The translations under genes were made by a program, and so were the position numbers. The notes beneath the pieces are model-generated. The model was not told the DNA's origin and did no database searches. It worked only from the letters and a program-made list of their open reading frames with translations. Shown one piece after another: positions 42,917 to 51,144 of a stretch of DNA of 64,000 bases. Position 1 is the stretch's first letter; each line of letters opens with the position of its first letter. Origin of the DNA: Marvinbryantia formatexigens DSM 14469 (GTDB taxonomy: Bacteria; Bacillota; Clostridia; Lachnospirales; Lachnospiraceae); contig NZ_CP102268.1 in NCBI RefSeq assembly GCF_025148285.1, forward strand, positions 4,371,501 through 4,435,500, written 5' to 3'.

Positions 42917-44389
42917 TTACGCTTCCTTTTTTCTGATTTTTGCCGGCCGATGCCGCGTCCACACAGAGGGCACAAAAAGCATCAGCATCGGGAACAGCTC
43001 CAGACGTCCCGCCAGCATATCCAGACAGAGCACCAGCTTCGACAGGTCCGAAAACGAGGAAAAATTCCCCGCCGCCCCGACGACCTCCAGTCCGGGACCG
43101 ATGTTATTCAGCGTAGCGGCAACCGCCGTAAAATTCGTCACCAGATCCTTCTCGTCCAGCGTAATAATCAGCAGGGAGCCGATAAAAATCAGCACATACA
43201 CCGCAAGATATACGTTCACGGAGCGCACCACCTCATGCTCTATCGGTCGCCCGTCCATCCGCACCTTGTGGACGCTGCGCGGGTGCAGAAGCATCCGGAT
43301 TTCCTTGCCGATGCCCTTCACCATGATAATGACACGCGAAACCTTGATACCGCCGCCGGTGCTGCCGGCACAGGCGCCGATAAACATCAGAATCACCAGA
43401 ATAGTCTTCGAGAGCGGCGGCCACATATTAAAGTCCCGCGTGGAGTATCCGGTCGTCGTAATAATTGAGGCGACCTGGAACGCCGCGTGATGAAACGACT
43501 GCAGCAGGTTCGGAAACTCCGGCAGGATATTGAAGGTGATAATAAGCACAGAAACCGCGATAATCGCGAAATACGTCAGCACCTCCTCCGACTTAAACGC
43601 CTGCTTCGGTTTTTTTCTGACAACGAGGAACCAGGTATTAAAGTTCACACCGAACAAAATCATAAAAATCGTGATGACCGCCTGCTGGTAGTACGTATAC
43701 TCTGCGATTCCGCTGTTTTTCACTGCAAAGCCGCCGGTACCCGCGGTGCCCATCGTAAGCGTAACGGCATCAAAAACCGGCATTCCGCCAAGCAGCAGCA
43801 GAACAAGCTGGATAATCGTCATGCCCATATAAATACTGTAGAGAAAAATCGCCGTATCGCGCAGCTTCGGCACAAACTTGCTGACGGAAGGTCCGGGGCT
43901 CTCCGCCTTCATCAGATTCATAAAGGCGCCGCCTCTGGAGGGGATAATGGCGAGAATAAACACCAGCACGCCCATGCCGCCCACCCAGTGGGTAAAGCTG
44001 CGCCAGAAAAGCCCGGCGTGGGACATCGCCTCTACATCCGTCAGAATACTGGAACCGGTCGTGGTAAAACCGGAGATCGTCTCAAACAGCGCATCCACAT
44101 AATGCGGTATCTCCCCGGAAATCCGGAACGGCAGCGCACCGAGGACACTCAGCAGAATCCAGCTTAAGGAAACCGCGACCAGTCCCTCCTTCGTGTAAAG
44201 CCGTTTATCCTTCGGCACCTTCAGAACAAATACCGCCCCTATGACCGTGCAGAGAACGGCGGTTCCAAGATATGCCGCCCCGACCGCATACTCCCGGTAA
44301 ATAAGGGCAACCAGAAACGGCAGCGCCAGAAACGCTCCCTCGAAACAGCACACATGCCCCAGTATATAGCCTATTATTCTGTAATTCAT
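42917..44389 (-). CDS. trkH: Trk/Ktr potassium uptake membrane subunit
   Basis: 490 residues with about ten hydrophobic segments and the four P-loop-like filter regions of the family (GFTTTGSSI, MGTAGTGGF, ITTTGYSTRDF and NIGPGLEVVG). It moves potassium with sodium or protons under control of the TrkA subunit encoded 1 nt upstream. Confidence 0.94.
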   Translation of the reverse strand: MNYRIIGYILGHVCCFEGAFLALPFLVALIYREYAVGAAYLGTAVLCTVIGAVFVLKVPKDKRLYTKEGLVAVSLSWILLSVLGALPFRISGEIPHYVDALFETISGFTTTGSSILTDVEAMSHAGLFWRSFTHWVGGMGVLVFILAIIPSRGGAFMNLMKAESPGPSVSKFVPKLRDTAIFLYSIYMGMTIIQLVLLLLGGMPVFDAVTLTMGTAGTGGFAVKNSGIAEYTYYQQAVITIFMILFGVNFNTWFLVVRKKPKQAFKSEEVLTYFAIIAVSVLIITFNILPEFPNLLQSFHHAAFQVASIITTTGYSTRDFNMWPPLSKTILVILMFIGACAGSTGGGIKVSRVIIMVKGIGKEIRMLLHPRSVHKVRMDGRPIEHEVVRSVNVYLAVYVLIFIGSLLIITLDEKDLVTNFTAVAATLNNIGPGLEVVGAAGNFSSFSDLSKLVLCLDMLAGRLELFPMLMLFVPSVWTRHRPAKIRKKEA

Positions 44390-44390
44390 C

Positions 44391-45764
44391 CTACTGTCCC
44401 GACCTGCTCTTTCCGAGAATATCTCTGATATCCTTCAGCCCTGTCCTTGAGGTAACTACAATGACGCCGTCTCCCACCTTCATGCAGTCATTTCCGCGCG
44501 GAAGGATAATCCGGCCGCCGCGCTGTATGCACGCCACAAGAATATCGTTTTTCAGATTCAGGTCAATCAGCGGAATGTTGACCACCGGCGCATTTTCGCG
44601 GATGACAAACTCCAGCGCCTCTACCTTGCCGCCGGCAATCCGGTGCATGGTCTCCACGTTGCTTCCGATGGAATTTCCGAGTGCGCGCGTATAGCGGATA
44701 ATATATTCCGCCGTAATATCCTTCGGGTATATCACGGTATCCAGGTCCAGTCCGTCAACCACCTCATCGAAGGAGATCCTGTTGATCTTCGTAATCGTCT
44801 TGATGTTCGACTGCGTCTTTGCGTACAGGGACAGAAAAATGTTTTCCTCATCCATTCCGGTAAGCGCAGCAAACGCATCCGCGCGGTCCAGCCCCTCCTC
44901 CAGAAGAAGCGCTTTGTCGGTGCCGTCCCCGTGAATAATCGTCGCGCCGGGAAGCTTCTGACTGAGCATTTCGCAGCAGGCGGCATCCTTTTCAATGATT
45001 TTCACATCGATGCCGTTGGCAAGCAGCATATGGGAAAGATAAAAGCTGATTTTCCCTCCGCCCACAATCATGATGTTGTCTACCGGTCTGGAGCCGATGC
45101 CGATACGCTTAAAAAATTCCGCCGTTTTTTTCTGGGCGCCCGCAACATACACATTGTCCCGCTCCTGCAGAACAAAGGTGCCGTTCGGGATGATAATTTC
45201 TCCGCCGCGCTCGACCACGCAGACCAGAATGTCACTTTTTAATTTGGGTCCAATCTCCTGGATCTCCATACGGCAGAGCGGTGAGTCCGGTTTTATGCGG
45301 AATTTCAAGACCTCCACCTTGCCCTTGGCAAACACTTCCACGCTGATTGCCGTCGGAAGGCGCAGCACTCTTGCCGCCTCCCCCGCCGCCGTCAGCTCCG
45401 GATTGATGACCATTGCCAGTCCGAGTTCTTTTTTTAAGAATTCTGTCTCCCTGCTGTACTCCGGATTGCGCACGCGGGCAATCGTCAGACAGTCGCCCGC
45501 TTTTTTCGCAATCAGGCAGCACATCAGATTCAGCTCGTCCGAGCCGGTGACTGCAATCAGAAGGTCCGCCTTCTTCACGCCCGCCTCCATCAGCGTGTCA
45601 AAGCTGATGCCGCTGCCTATGTATCCCATAATATCAAGTTCGTTTACAAGCTGCTCTACACGCTGTCCGTTAATATCCAGGACCGTGACGTCGTTGTCCT
45701 CCCTGCTGAGCTGTTCCGCCAGGGTCGAGCCAACCTTCCCGCAGCCTACAATGATTATCTGCAT
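44391..45764 (-). CDS. trkA: Trk potassium uptake regulatory subunit TrkA
   Basis: 457 residues made of two RCK units: each has a Rossmann nucleotide-binding domain (IIVGCGKVGSTLAEQL at the start; IMIVGGGKISFYLS at about 228) followed by a TrkA_C domain. It gates TrkH in response to NAD(H) or other nucleotides. GGAGG precedes the ATG, and a strong promoter stands upstream. Confidence 0.95.
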   Translation of the reverse strand: MQIIIVGCGKVGSTLAEQLSREDNDVTVLDINGQRVEQLVNELDIMGYIGSGISFDTLMEAGVKKADLLIAVTGSDELNLMCCLIAKKAGDCLTIARVRNPEYSRETEFLKKELGLAMVINPELTAAGEAARVLRLPTAISVEVFAKGKVEVLKFRIKPDSPLCRMEIQEIGPKLKSDILVCVVERGGEIIIPNGTFVLQERDNVYVAGAQKKTAEFFKRIGIGSRPVDNIMIVGGGKISFYLSHMLLANGIDVKIIEKDAACCEMLSQKLPGATIIHGDGTDKALLLEEGLDRADAFAALTGMDEENIFLSLYAKTQSNIKTITKINRISFDEVVDGLDLDTVIYPKDITAEYIIRYTRALGNSIGSNVETMHRIAGGKVEALEFVIRENAPVVNIPLIDLNLKNDILVACIQRGGRIILPRGNDCMKVGDGVIVVTSRTGLKDIRDILGKSRSGQ

Positions 45765-45821
45765 ATTTCCTCCGTATGAATGCTTTCTTTGGCGGCAGAT
45801 GCCGCCGCTGCTTTCATACTT

Positions 45822-45849
45822 ATTTTACGATATACGCATAAAATGTCAA
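45822..45849 (-). promoter_or_regulatory. Promoter of trkA-trkH-amidohydrolase
   Basis: TTGACA (45849-45844) and TAAAAT (45827-45822) with a 16-nt spacer, overlapping the stop of the upstream gene. Confidence 0.8.
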
Positions 45850-46508
45850 TATTTTTCTTTTTCATGAAGCCAGGAGGCTGCGGCGCAGATTACCGTAAGC
45901 AGCACGCCTGCCGCGAGAGCCGCCAGTGCCAGTATCGTCAGATGTCCCGCTATCCACTGCGCCAGTTCTGCTATCCATGTTCCATCGCCGCTCGTCTCCA
46001 TCAGAGCGCTGATGCCGAAAAACACGATAGACGCCGGAACCATACGCACCAGGCTGAGCAATGATCCGTTTTTGATTTTTACAAAATACAGTATCAGAAA
46101 TTCCAGCGACGTCAAAATCAGCGCAACACCAAAAACGATTCCCGTGAATACCCCGACTCCTTCCATTGCATATATCCCGGAAACCGTCATGCGGATAAGC
46201 TCGACGGCTACTCCCATCACCGCGGTCGCCGCCAGCACCAGCACGCCGAACAGATACCGTCCGAATACCCGGTCCGCCACGGAAGCCGGCAGCATATTGA
46301 CAAATATCTCCGATATATTGTTCGCGGAAAAGAACGGAGTTGACACAACCGCCATTCCGCCGAAAATCATATATAAAATCCCCCAGTACATCGGCTTATC
46401 CGTTGCCATAAAGGAAAGAACCAGGCTTAATGCCATGAAAAACGGCAGAAACTTAAAAATACCGTTTGATTTTAAAATATCCAGCTGCACACATTTGAGA
46501 ATTCTCAT
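45846..46508 (-). CDS. ABC-2 type permease of the GntR-controlled operon
   Basis: 220 residues with about six hydrophobic segments (FLPFFMALSLVLSFMA, IFGGMAVVSTPFF, LFGVLVLAATAVMGVAV, GIVFGVALILTSLEFLIL, VPASIVFFGISALM, LTILALAALAAGVLLTVIC). The ATG at 46508 overlaps the ATPase stop as ATGA, with GGAGG 7 nt upstream; the extension to 46592 is rejected. Confidence 0.85.
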   Translation of the reverse strand: MRILKCVQLDILKSNGIFKFLPFFMALSLVLSFMATDKPMYWGILYMIFGGMAVVSTPFFSANNISEIFVNMLPASVADRVFGRYLFGVLVLAATAVMGVAVELIRMTVSGIYAMEGVGVFTGIVFGVALILTSLEFLILYFVKIKNGSLLSLVRMVPASIVFFGISALMETSGDGTWIAELAQWIAGHLTILALAALAAGVLLTVICAAASWLHEKEKY

Positions 46509-47365
46509 GATTTTCCCTCCATATCCTGAATCATATGCACAATAATCTGGTCGATCAGCGGTTTTTCCAGCAGGCAGCCCGGCGGCAGACACGCCGCATC
46601 GTCGCTGCGGACGATCGCCTCAAAGCCCACGCCGCTCTCCTTTATGCCCACCAGACATTTGCGCGCGCGTGCATCCAGATCCCCAGGTCCGCCCTTTACC
46701 AGCATCCATTCCTCCTGCAGATCCTCCTTGGTTTCGCAGAAAATCTTTTTTCCGCCATTTATAAAGAAAATATAATCCGCGATCTGCTCCAGGTCACTTA
46801 AAATATGTGTGGAAAAGAGGACGCTGTGCTCGCCGTCGCTGATGTAGTCCTGCAGGATTTCCAGAATTTCCTGCCGCACCACCGGATCCAGTCCGTTCGT
46901 CGCCTCATCCAGAATCAGAACTCTTGTATCGCGCGCAAGCGCTATGGCGAACATCAGCTTCACGCGCATACCGCGCGAAAATTCTTTGATTTTCTTCTTC
47001 TCCGGCAGTTTCCACTTTTTCATGTAATCGTTAAATTCCTGCTCCCGGAAGGTGGGATAAAAGTCGCGGCAGATGGAGCGGATATTCTTTACCGTAAAAT
47101 CCGGCAGAAGCCCGTCGCTGTCGCCCACAAAGCCGATCGCCGCCCTGTACGCAATCGGCTGCTCCTCGTAGCGCAGCCCGTCTATCACGCACGTTCCGCC
47201 GTCGGCTCTGATCAAATGGGATATCAGACTTAACGTCGTGGTCTTTCCGGAACCGTTCTGTCCGACATAACCCATAATGTAGCCCTTCGGAATCGAAAAG
47301 CTGATATCGGAAAGCGTAAAATCTTTATATTCTTTTTGCAGTCCTTTTACTTCCAATGCATCCAT
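46505..47365 (-). CDS. ABC transporter ATP-binding protein (YtrB-like)
   Basis: 286 residues: Walker A YVGQNGSGKTTTL, signature FSRGMRVKLMFAIAL, Walker B VLILDEATNGLD, H-loop FSTHILSDL; catalytic residues intact. It pairs with the next permease. Together with the YtrA-like repressor this is the layout of Ytr/Bcr-type operons that respond to cell-wall stress in Bacillota, though the substrate here is unknown. The ATG at 47365 has AGGAAT upstream; a longer frame to 47470 runs through the minisatellite. Confidence 0.9.
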   Translation of the reverse strand: MDALEVKGLQKEYKDFTLSDISFSIPKGYIMGYVGQNGSGKTTTLSLISHLIRADGGTCVIDGLRYEEQPIAYRAAIGFVGDSDGLLPDFTVKNIRSICRDFYPTFREQEFNDYMKKWKLPEKKKIKEFSRGMRVKLMFAIALARDTRVLILDEATNGLDPVVRQEILEILQDYISDGEHSVLFSTHILSDLEQIADYIFFINGGKKIFCETKEDLQEEWMLVKGGPGDLDARARKCLVGIKESGVGFEAIVRSDDAACLPPGCLLEKPLIDQIIVHMIQDMEGKS

Positions 47366-47464
47366 ATTCCTGTTTTCCTTTCTGTTCCTGTTTCTGCACA
47401 GACGCAGCCGCTTCATTCGCCCCGGCGGATGCCTGCACCATTTCCGCACATTACGGCTGCGATG

Positions 47465-47665
47465 CTTCATTCATTCCGGTTGTCAGCGCCTGCGATGCTT
47501 CGTTCATTCCGGCTGTCAGCGCCTATGCTGCTCTGCCCATTTCGTTGTCAGCGTCTGTGCTGCTCTGCTCATTTCGTTGTCAGCGTCTGTGCTGCTCTGC
47601 CCATTTCGTTGTCAGCGTCTGTGCTGCTCTGCCCATTTCGTTGTCAGCGCCTGTGCTGCTTCTGC
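47465..47665 (-). repeat. 32/33-bp minisatellite between gntR and the ABC ATPase gene
   Basis: GTCAGC recurs on the + strand at 47482, 47515, 47547, 47579, 47611 and 47643 (33, then 32 bp steps). The unit is an amplified copy of the gntR 3' end (the codons for KQHRR, the stop TGA, then CAACGAAATGG). Repeats are contiguous. Confidence 0.9.
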
Positions 47666-48024
47666 AGAACCTGCAGCGCCTCCACAAGCTCCTCATCCGT
47701 CATATCCAGCTTCTTCGATGCTTCAATCGCTGCGTCCAGATGCTCCTCCATCTGACAGCGGTACTGCTCCCGGATGACCTTGTTATCACGCTTTAGCACA
47801 ATGCTTCCTTTTCCCTGTACTGAGGCGATATAGCCCCCGCTCTCCAGTTCCCGGTAAGCGCGCGTTGTGGTGATCACACTGATCCCCAGATCTTTTGCAA
47901 GCTGGCGGATAGACGGAAGCAGGGTGCCCTCCGCAATCTGTCCATTTGAAATCTGTTCCTTTATCTGCTCCCGTATCTGCGCATATATGGGAAGTTCAGA
48001 TTGGTTTGAAAGTACAACTTTCAT
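47644..48024 (-). CDS. GntR family regulator, YtrA type
   Basis: A 126-residue protein with an N-terminal winged helix (PIYAQIREQIKEQISNGQIAEG, LPSIRQLAKDLGISVITTTRAYRELESGGYI) and a short helical dimerisation tail, the hallmark of the YtrA subfamily that represses neighbouring ABC genes. AAAGGAGC precedes the ATG. The promoter lies inside a 48-bp palindrome that is the expected operator. Confidence 0.93.
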   Translation of the reverse strand: MKVVLSNQSELPIYAQIREQIKEQISNGQIAEGTLLPSIRQLAKDLGISVITTTRAYRELESGGYIASVQGKGSIVLKRDNKVIREQYRCQMEEHLDAAIEASKKLDMTDEELVEALQVLQKQHRR

Positions 48025-48131
48025 CTATGGCTCCTTTCTAAAGATTATTAAGCTTTGCGACAAACGCATTCTCATCCGTCTGCCCTCTGCTCATATGGTT
48101 TCCCCAGGGTATTCTGTTCTTTTATACAGCA

Positions 48132-48184
48132 AAAGAGTATATACTGTATATATATCATTATATACAGTATATACTCTTTGTCAA
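48132..48184 (-). promoter_or_regulatory. gntR-ABC promoter within a large palindromic operator
   Basis: TTGACA (48184-48179) and TATAAT (48162-48157) with a 16-nt spacer. Two 21-bp perfect inverted arms (48132-48152 and 48159-48179) with a 6-nt centre cover the promoter; each arm holds the smaller palindrome AGTATATACT. Confidence 0.92.
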
Positions 48185-48265
48185 GCACTATTTTCAGGGA
48201 ATTTCCCATACAATACCGGATTTCCTTGCCCCTTCAATCCGCCCCCTGGACACAATGTCTGCCCA

Positions 48266-48868
48266 TCACGCTTCCTTATCACGGCGCTTGCGGACTACCG
48301 GAACACCTGCCGTCACTTCCTTATAGCGAAAACAGCTTTCTGCATGGTCATTGATGATTCCGCAAGCCTGCAAATGAGAATACACCGTAACAGAGCCGAG
48401 ATATTTAAACCCACGCTTTTTCAGATCTTTACTGACCATGTCCGACAGTCCGTTTCTGGCAGGCAGATTTCCTTTCTGGTGTCCCATGTACTGTATGGTT
48501 TTTCCCTCTGAAAACTTCCACAGATACTCACTGAACGTACCGAACTCTTCCCGGATTTTCAGGAAACATACCGCATTATGAATAACCGCCTCGATCTTTC
48601 TCCTGGACCGTATCATCCCTTCGGTTTCCATAATTCTCCGAATATCCGCCTCCTGATAGGCGGCTACCTTTTCATAATCAAACCCGTCAAAGCATGTTCG
48701 GAATATTTCCCGCTTCTGGATCATCATATTCCAGTTCAGCCCGCACTGCATGGCTTCCATCATCAGAAACTCAAACTGCTTCCTGTCATCATGCAGCGGC
48801 ATCCCCCATTCCTCATCGTGGTATTTTATCATTTTTTCATTGCACAGGCACCACCTGCATCGTTCCAT
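48266..48868 (-). CDS. tag: DNA-3-methyladenine glycosylase I
   Basis: 200 residues that remove 3-methyladenine from alkylated DNA. Signature features are RCRWCLCNEKMIKYHDEEWG at the N-terminus, the LNWNMMIQKREIFRTCFDGFD segment, and the C-terminal part FKYLGSVTVYSHLQACGIINDH with zinc-binding residues. The ATG at 48868 has GGAGAG upstream; the extension to 49000 is unsupported. Confidence 0.92.
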   Translation of the reverse strand: MERCRWCLCNEKMIKYHDEEWGMPLHDDRKQFEFLMMEAMQCGLNWNMMIQKREIFRTCFDGFDYEKVAAYQEADIRRIMETEGMIRSRRKIEAVIHNAVCFLKIREEFGTFSEYLWKFSEGKTIQYMGHQKGNLPARNGLSDMVSKDLKKRGFKYLGSVTVYSHLQACGIINDHAESCFRYKEVTAGVPVVRKRRDKEA

Positions 48869-49065
48869 GCTGTCTCTCCCCCTTGTTTCATCTTTTTTCG
48901 TATGCCGGCTCTTATCCATACCTTCCCGGACATTTTTGTAAACTGTCCGGCAGTCCTTTTTTCTACCACCCATCATAGCAGAAAAAGGCTGCCGTATCAA
49001 TCAAAAGCAGCTTTCCATTGATTATTATGATGAAATACGAAAAGATATCGGATTGATAATGGATA

Positions 49066-49093
49066 TTGAATTTTCTTCCGGCTCTGTTATAAT
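49066..49093 (+). promoter_or_regulatory. Promoter of the second MATE gene
   Basis: TTGAAT (49066-49071) and TATAAT (49088-49093), 16-nt spacer, about 90 bp before the ATG. Confidence 0.7.
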
Positions 49094-49181
49094 CAGACAG
49101 GCGGCCTCTTTTAAGGCTGCCCGGCAGAATTCGTTTAACACAAAATGTTTACATAATCAGATTGAAGCAGAAAGGTACATT

Positions 49182-50582
49182 ATGAATAAAAAGCGTTCAC
49201 TGGATTTAACCTCCGGTCCCATTTTCAGAACACTCGCTGCACTTGCCATGCCAATCATGGCATCCTCGTTTCTCGCCACCGCCTACAATATCACCGACAT
49301 GGCGTGGACCGGAATGCTCGGTTCGAAAGCCGTCGCCGGTATTGGCGTCGGAGGCATGTTCGTCTGGCTCTCCCAGGGAGTCGTTCTGTTTCCGCGCATG
49401 GGCGGGCAGGTAAATATGGCACAGTGCTGCGGCAGCGGACGCCTGCAGGAGGCGCGCGACTACGCGGCTGCTTCTCTGCAGCTTACCATTCTCCTTGGAG
49501 TTCTCTACGGCGGTGCCTGCCTGCTCTTTCTGCATCCTCTTCTTTCCTTTTTTCAGATGAATGATGCAGAAACCTATGAAGCAGCACAGATTTACACGAC
49601 TATCACCTGCGGATTGATTATTTTCAGTTTCTTAACCCAGACGCTCACCGGACTTTACACAGCGCAGGGTGATTCACGGACGCCCTTCAAGGCGAATCTG
49701 GTCGGATTGATCTCAAATATGATTCTCGATCCTCTGCTGATTCTGGGCGTTGGTCCCTTTCCCCGGCTGGAAGCCGCCGGCGCCGCCATCGCCACCGTCT
49801 CGGCACAGGTGATTGTTCTCACCGTTCTCTTAGTGGAAATTCTGCGCGCCGCACCGGAGGGCAATCTTCTGAAAACTGTGCGCATTTTCAAGCGTGTTTC
49901 CGGAAGCTGCTACCGGAATATCAGCCGGATCGGCATTCCCTCTGCCCTGCAGTCTGCCGCCTACTGCATCATTTCCATGATTCTGACGCGCATGGTCTCT
50001 GCTTTCGGTCCCGGCGCAATCGCTACTCAGAGAGTCGGCGGGCAGATTGAATCTCTCTCATGGAACACTGCGGACGGGTTTGGCGCTGCCCTGAATGCTT
50101 TTGTCGCACAAAATTTTGGTGCAAAGAAAGTACAGCGTATCCGTGAAGGCTACCGCATCTCCATGCGGGCGCTTGTTGTCTGGGGGCTTCTCATCACAGC
50201 CGCCTTTCTCCTGCTGCCCCGCTCTATCTCGCGCCTGTTTTTCTACGAACCGGAAGTCATCGAAACTTCAACAAATTATCTGACTATCATCGGATTCAGC
50301 GAGGTTTTTATGAGCGTCGAGCTGATGACGGTCGGCGCACTCTCCGGTCTTGGAAAAACCACGCTCTGCAGTGCGATCAGTATCCTTTTCACCGGTGCGC
50401 GCATCCCGCTTGCCCTGCTGCTCTCCCTCACCAGCCTTGGTCTCTCCGGTATCTGGTGGGCGCTGACACTCACCTCCGTAGCAAAAGGAATTATCTTTTA
50501 CTTTACGTTTCAGATTGTCAGCCGGCGCGTCTCAAAAAATCAGACAGCCAACATGGTAAGCGACCGCCGCAAGACCCAGTGA
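49182..50582 (+). CDS. MATE family efflux transporter with a non-native C-terminus
   Basis: 466 residues, twelve hydrophobic segments, MATE start PIMASSFLATAYNITDMAWTG and second-half FGAALNAFVAQNFGA. AAAGG is 7 nt before the ATG at 49182. The last 17 codons (from 50532, around KNQTANMVSDRRKTQ) are antisense to the feoB remnant, so the native stop was lost and the frame reads into decayed DNA. Function is probably unaffected because the added tail is polar. The substrate is unknown. Confidence 0.9.
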   Translation: MNKKRSLDLTSGPIFRTLAALAMPIMASSFLATAYNITDMAWTGMLGSKAVAGIGVGGMFVWLSQGVVLFPRMGGQVNMAQCCGSGRLQEARDYAAASLQLTILLGVLYGGACLLFLHPLLSFFQMNDAETYEAAQIYTTITCGLIIFSFLTQTLTGLYTAQGDSRTPFKANLVGLISNMILDPLLILGVGPFPRLEAAGAAIATVSAQVIVLTVLLVEILRAAPEGNLLKTVRIFKRVSGSCYRNISRIGIPSALQSAAYCIISMILTRMVSAFGPGAIATQRVGGQIESLSWNTADGFGAALNAFVAQNFGAKKVQRIREGYRISMRALVVWGLLITAAFLLLPRSISRLFFYEPEVIETSTNYLTIIGFSEVFMSVELMTVGALSGLGKTTLCSAISILFTGARIPLALLLSLTSLGLSGIWWALTLTSVAKGIIFYFTFQIVSRRVSKNQTANMVSDRRKTQ

Positions 50583-50830
50583 CACAATGATATAATAGCC
50601 CGCCACGCGCAGCGTCCATTTCAGGGAGCGGGTTTCATGTGCAGTCGCGCTCATTGTCATAAGGCATGGCATATTAAAATAAAATGCAAAGATAAACGCC
50701 AGCGCTTCCGGTTTTGTCAGAACCGCAGGACGCTCCCCGAAAGATTTCCATCCGCCGTGTAAGAAAGCGCCCACATAATCACAAAAACAACCATCACAAT
50801 GCGGATCGCCCGTTTAAATGCCGCCGGCAT
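50532..50830 (-). pseudogene. feoB: feoB 3' remnant with internal deletion and frameshift
   Basis: Two pieces of the ferrous iron transporter FeoB are recognisable. The first (50830 onward) reads AAFKRAIRIVMVVFVIMWALSY followed by TADGNLSGSVL and then a stop. The second, in another frame, reads KPEALAFIFAFYFNMPCLM, then ETRSLKWTLRVAGYY and HVGCLIF with a stop at 50532. The roughly 70 residues expected in between are missing; the junction is near 50721-50735. No feoA or 5' part of feoB is present, so this is a decayed fragment. Confidence 0.8.
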
Positions 50831-50899
50831 CTCTCTCCTAATGCCTAACAACAAAAAATCTCCCCGGTTACACAAAATAACCGAGGAGCTTCCAACTTT

Positions 50900-51067
50900 T
50901 CATTTTTTCAACAGATTGGAATATTTACCCTTTTCTGAATCCGGGATTTTAAGTGCCGCCATCGCCTGCTCTGCCGTCATTTTTAATGTTTCCATTAAAT
51001 TTTGTATAGCCCTTAATGTGCCAATCTCAATTCCTTTTTCCTCTACACCTTTACTCAAATTGCACAT
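50900..51067 (-). pseudogene. C-terminal remnant of an Rpn-type nuclease gene
   Basis: The frame encodes MCNLSKGVEEKGIEIGTLR, then AIQNLMETLKMTAEQAMAAL and the tail KGKYSNLLKK. This is the C-terminal segment of Rpn/PD-(D/E)XK proteins, and in-frame codons before it (SEREVRR-like) continue the family, but stops lie just upstream at 51101-51106. The nuclease domain is absent. A complete family member is at 24176-25105. Confidence 0.7.
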
Positions 51068-51144
51068 ACGCCGCACCTCACTTTCCCTTTCACTATTATG
51101 TTATCATAAATCCACCTAATAATCTATATACCATTTCAGGTACT

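Noticed and set aside
47465-47665. Regular 32-bp repeats that could suggest a CRISPR array
   Set aside because: The units are contiguous without unique spacers, derive from the gntR 3' end, and no cas genes are present.
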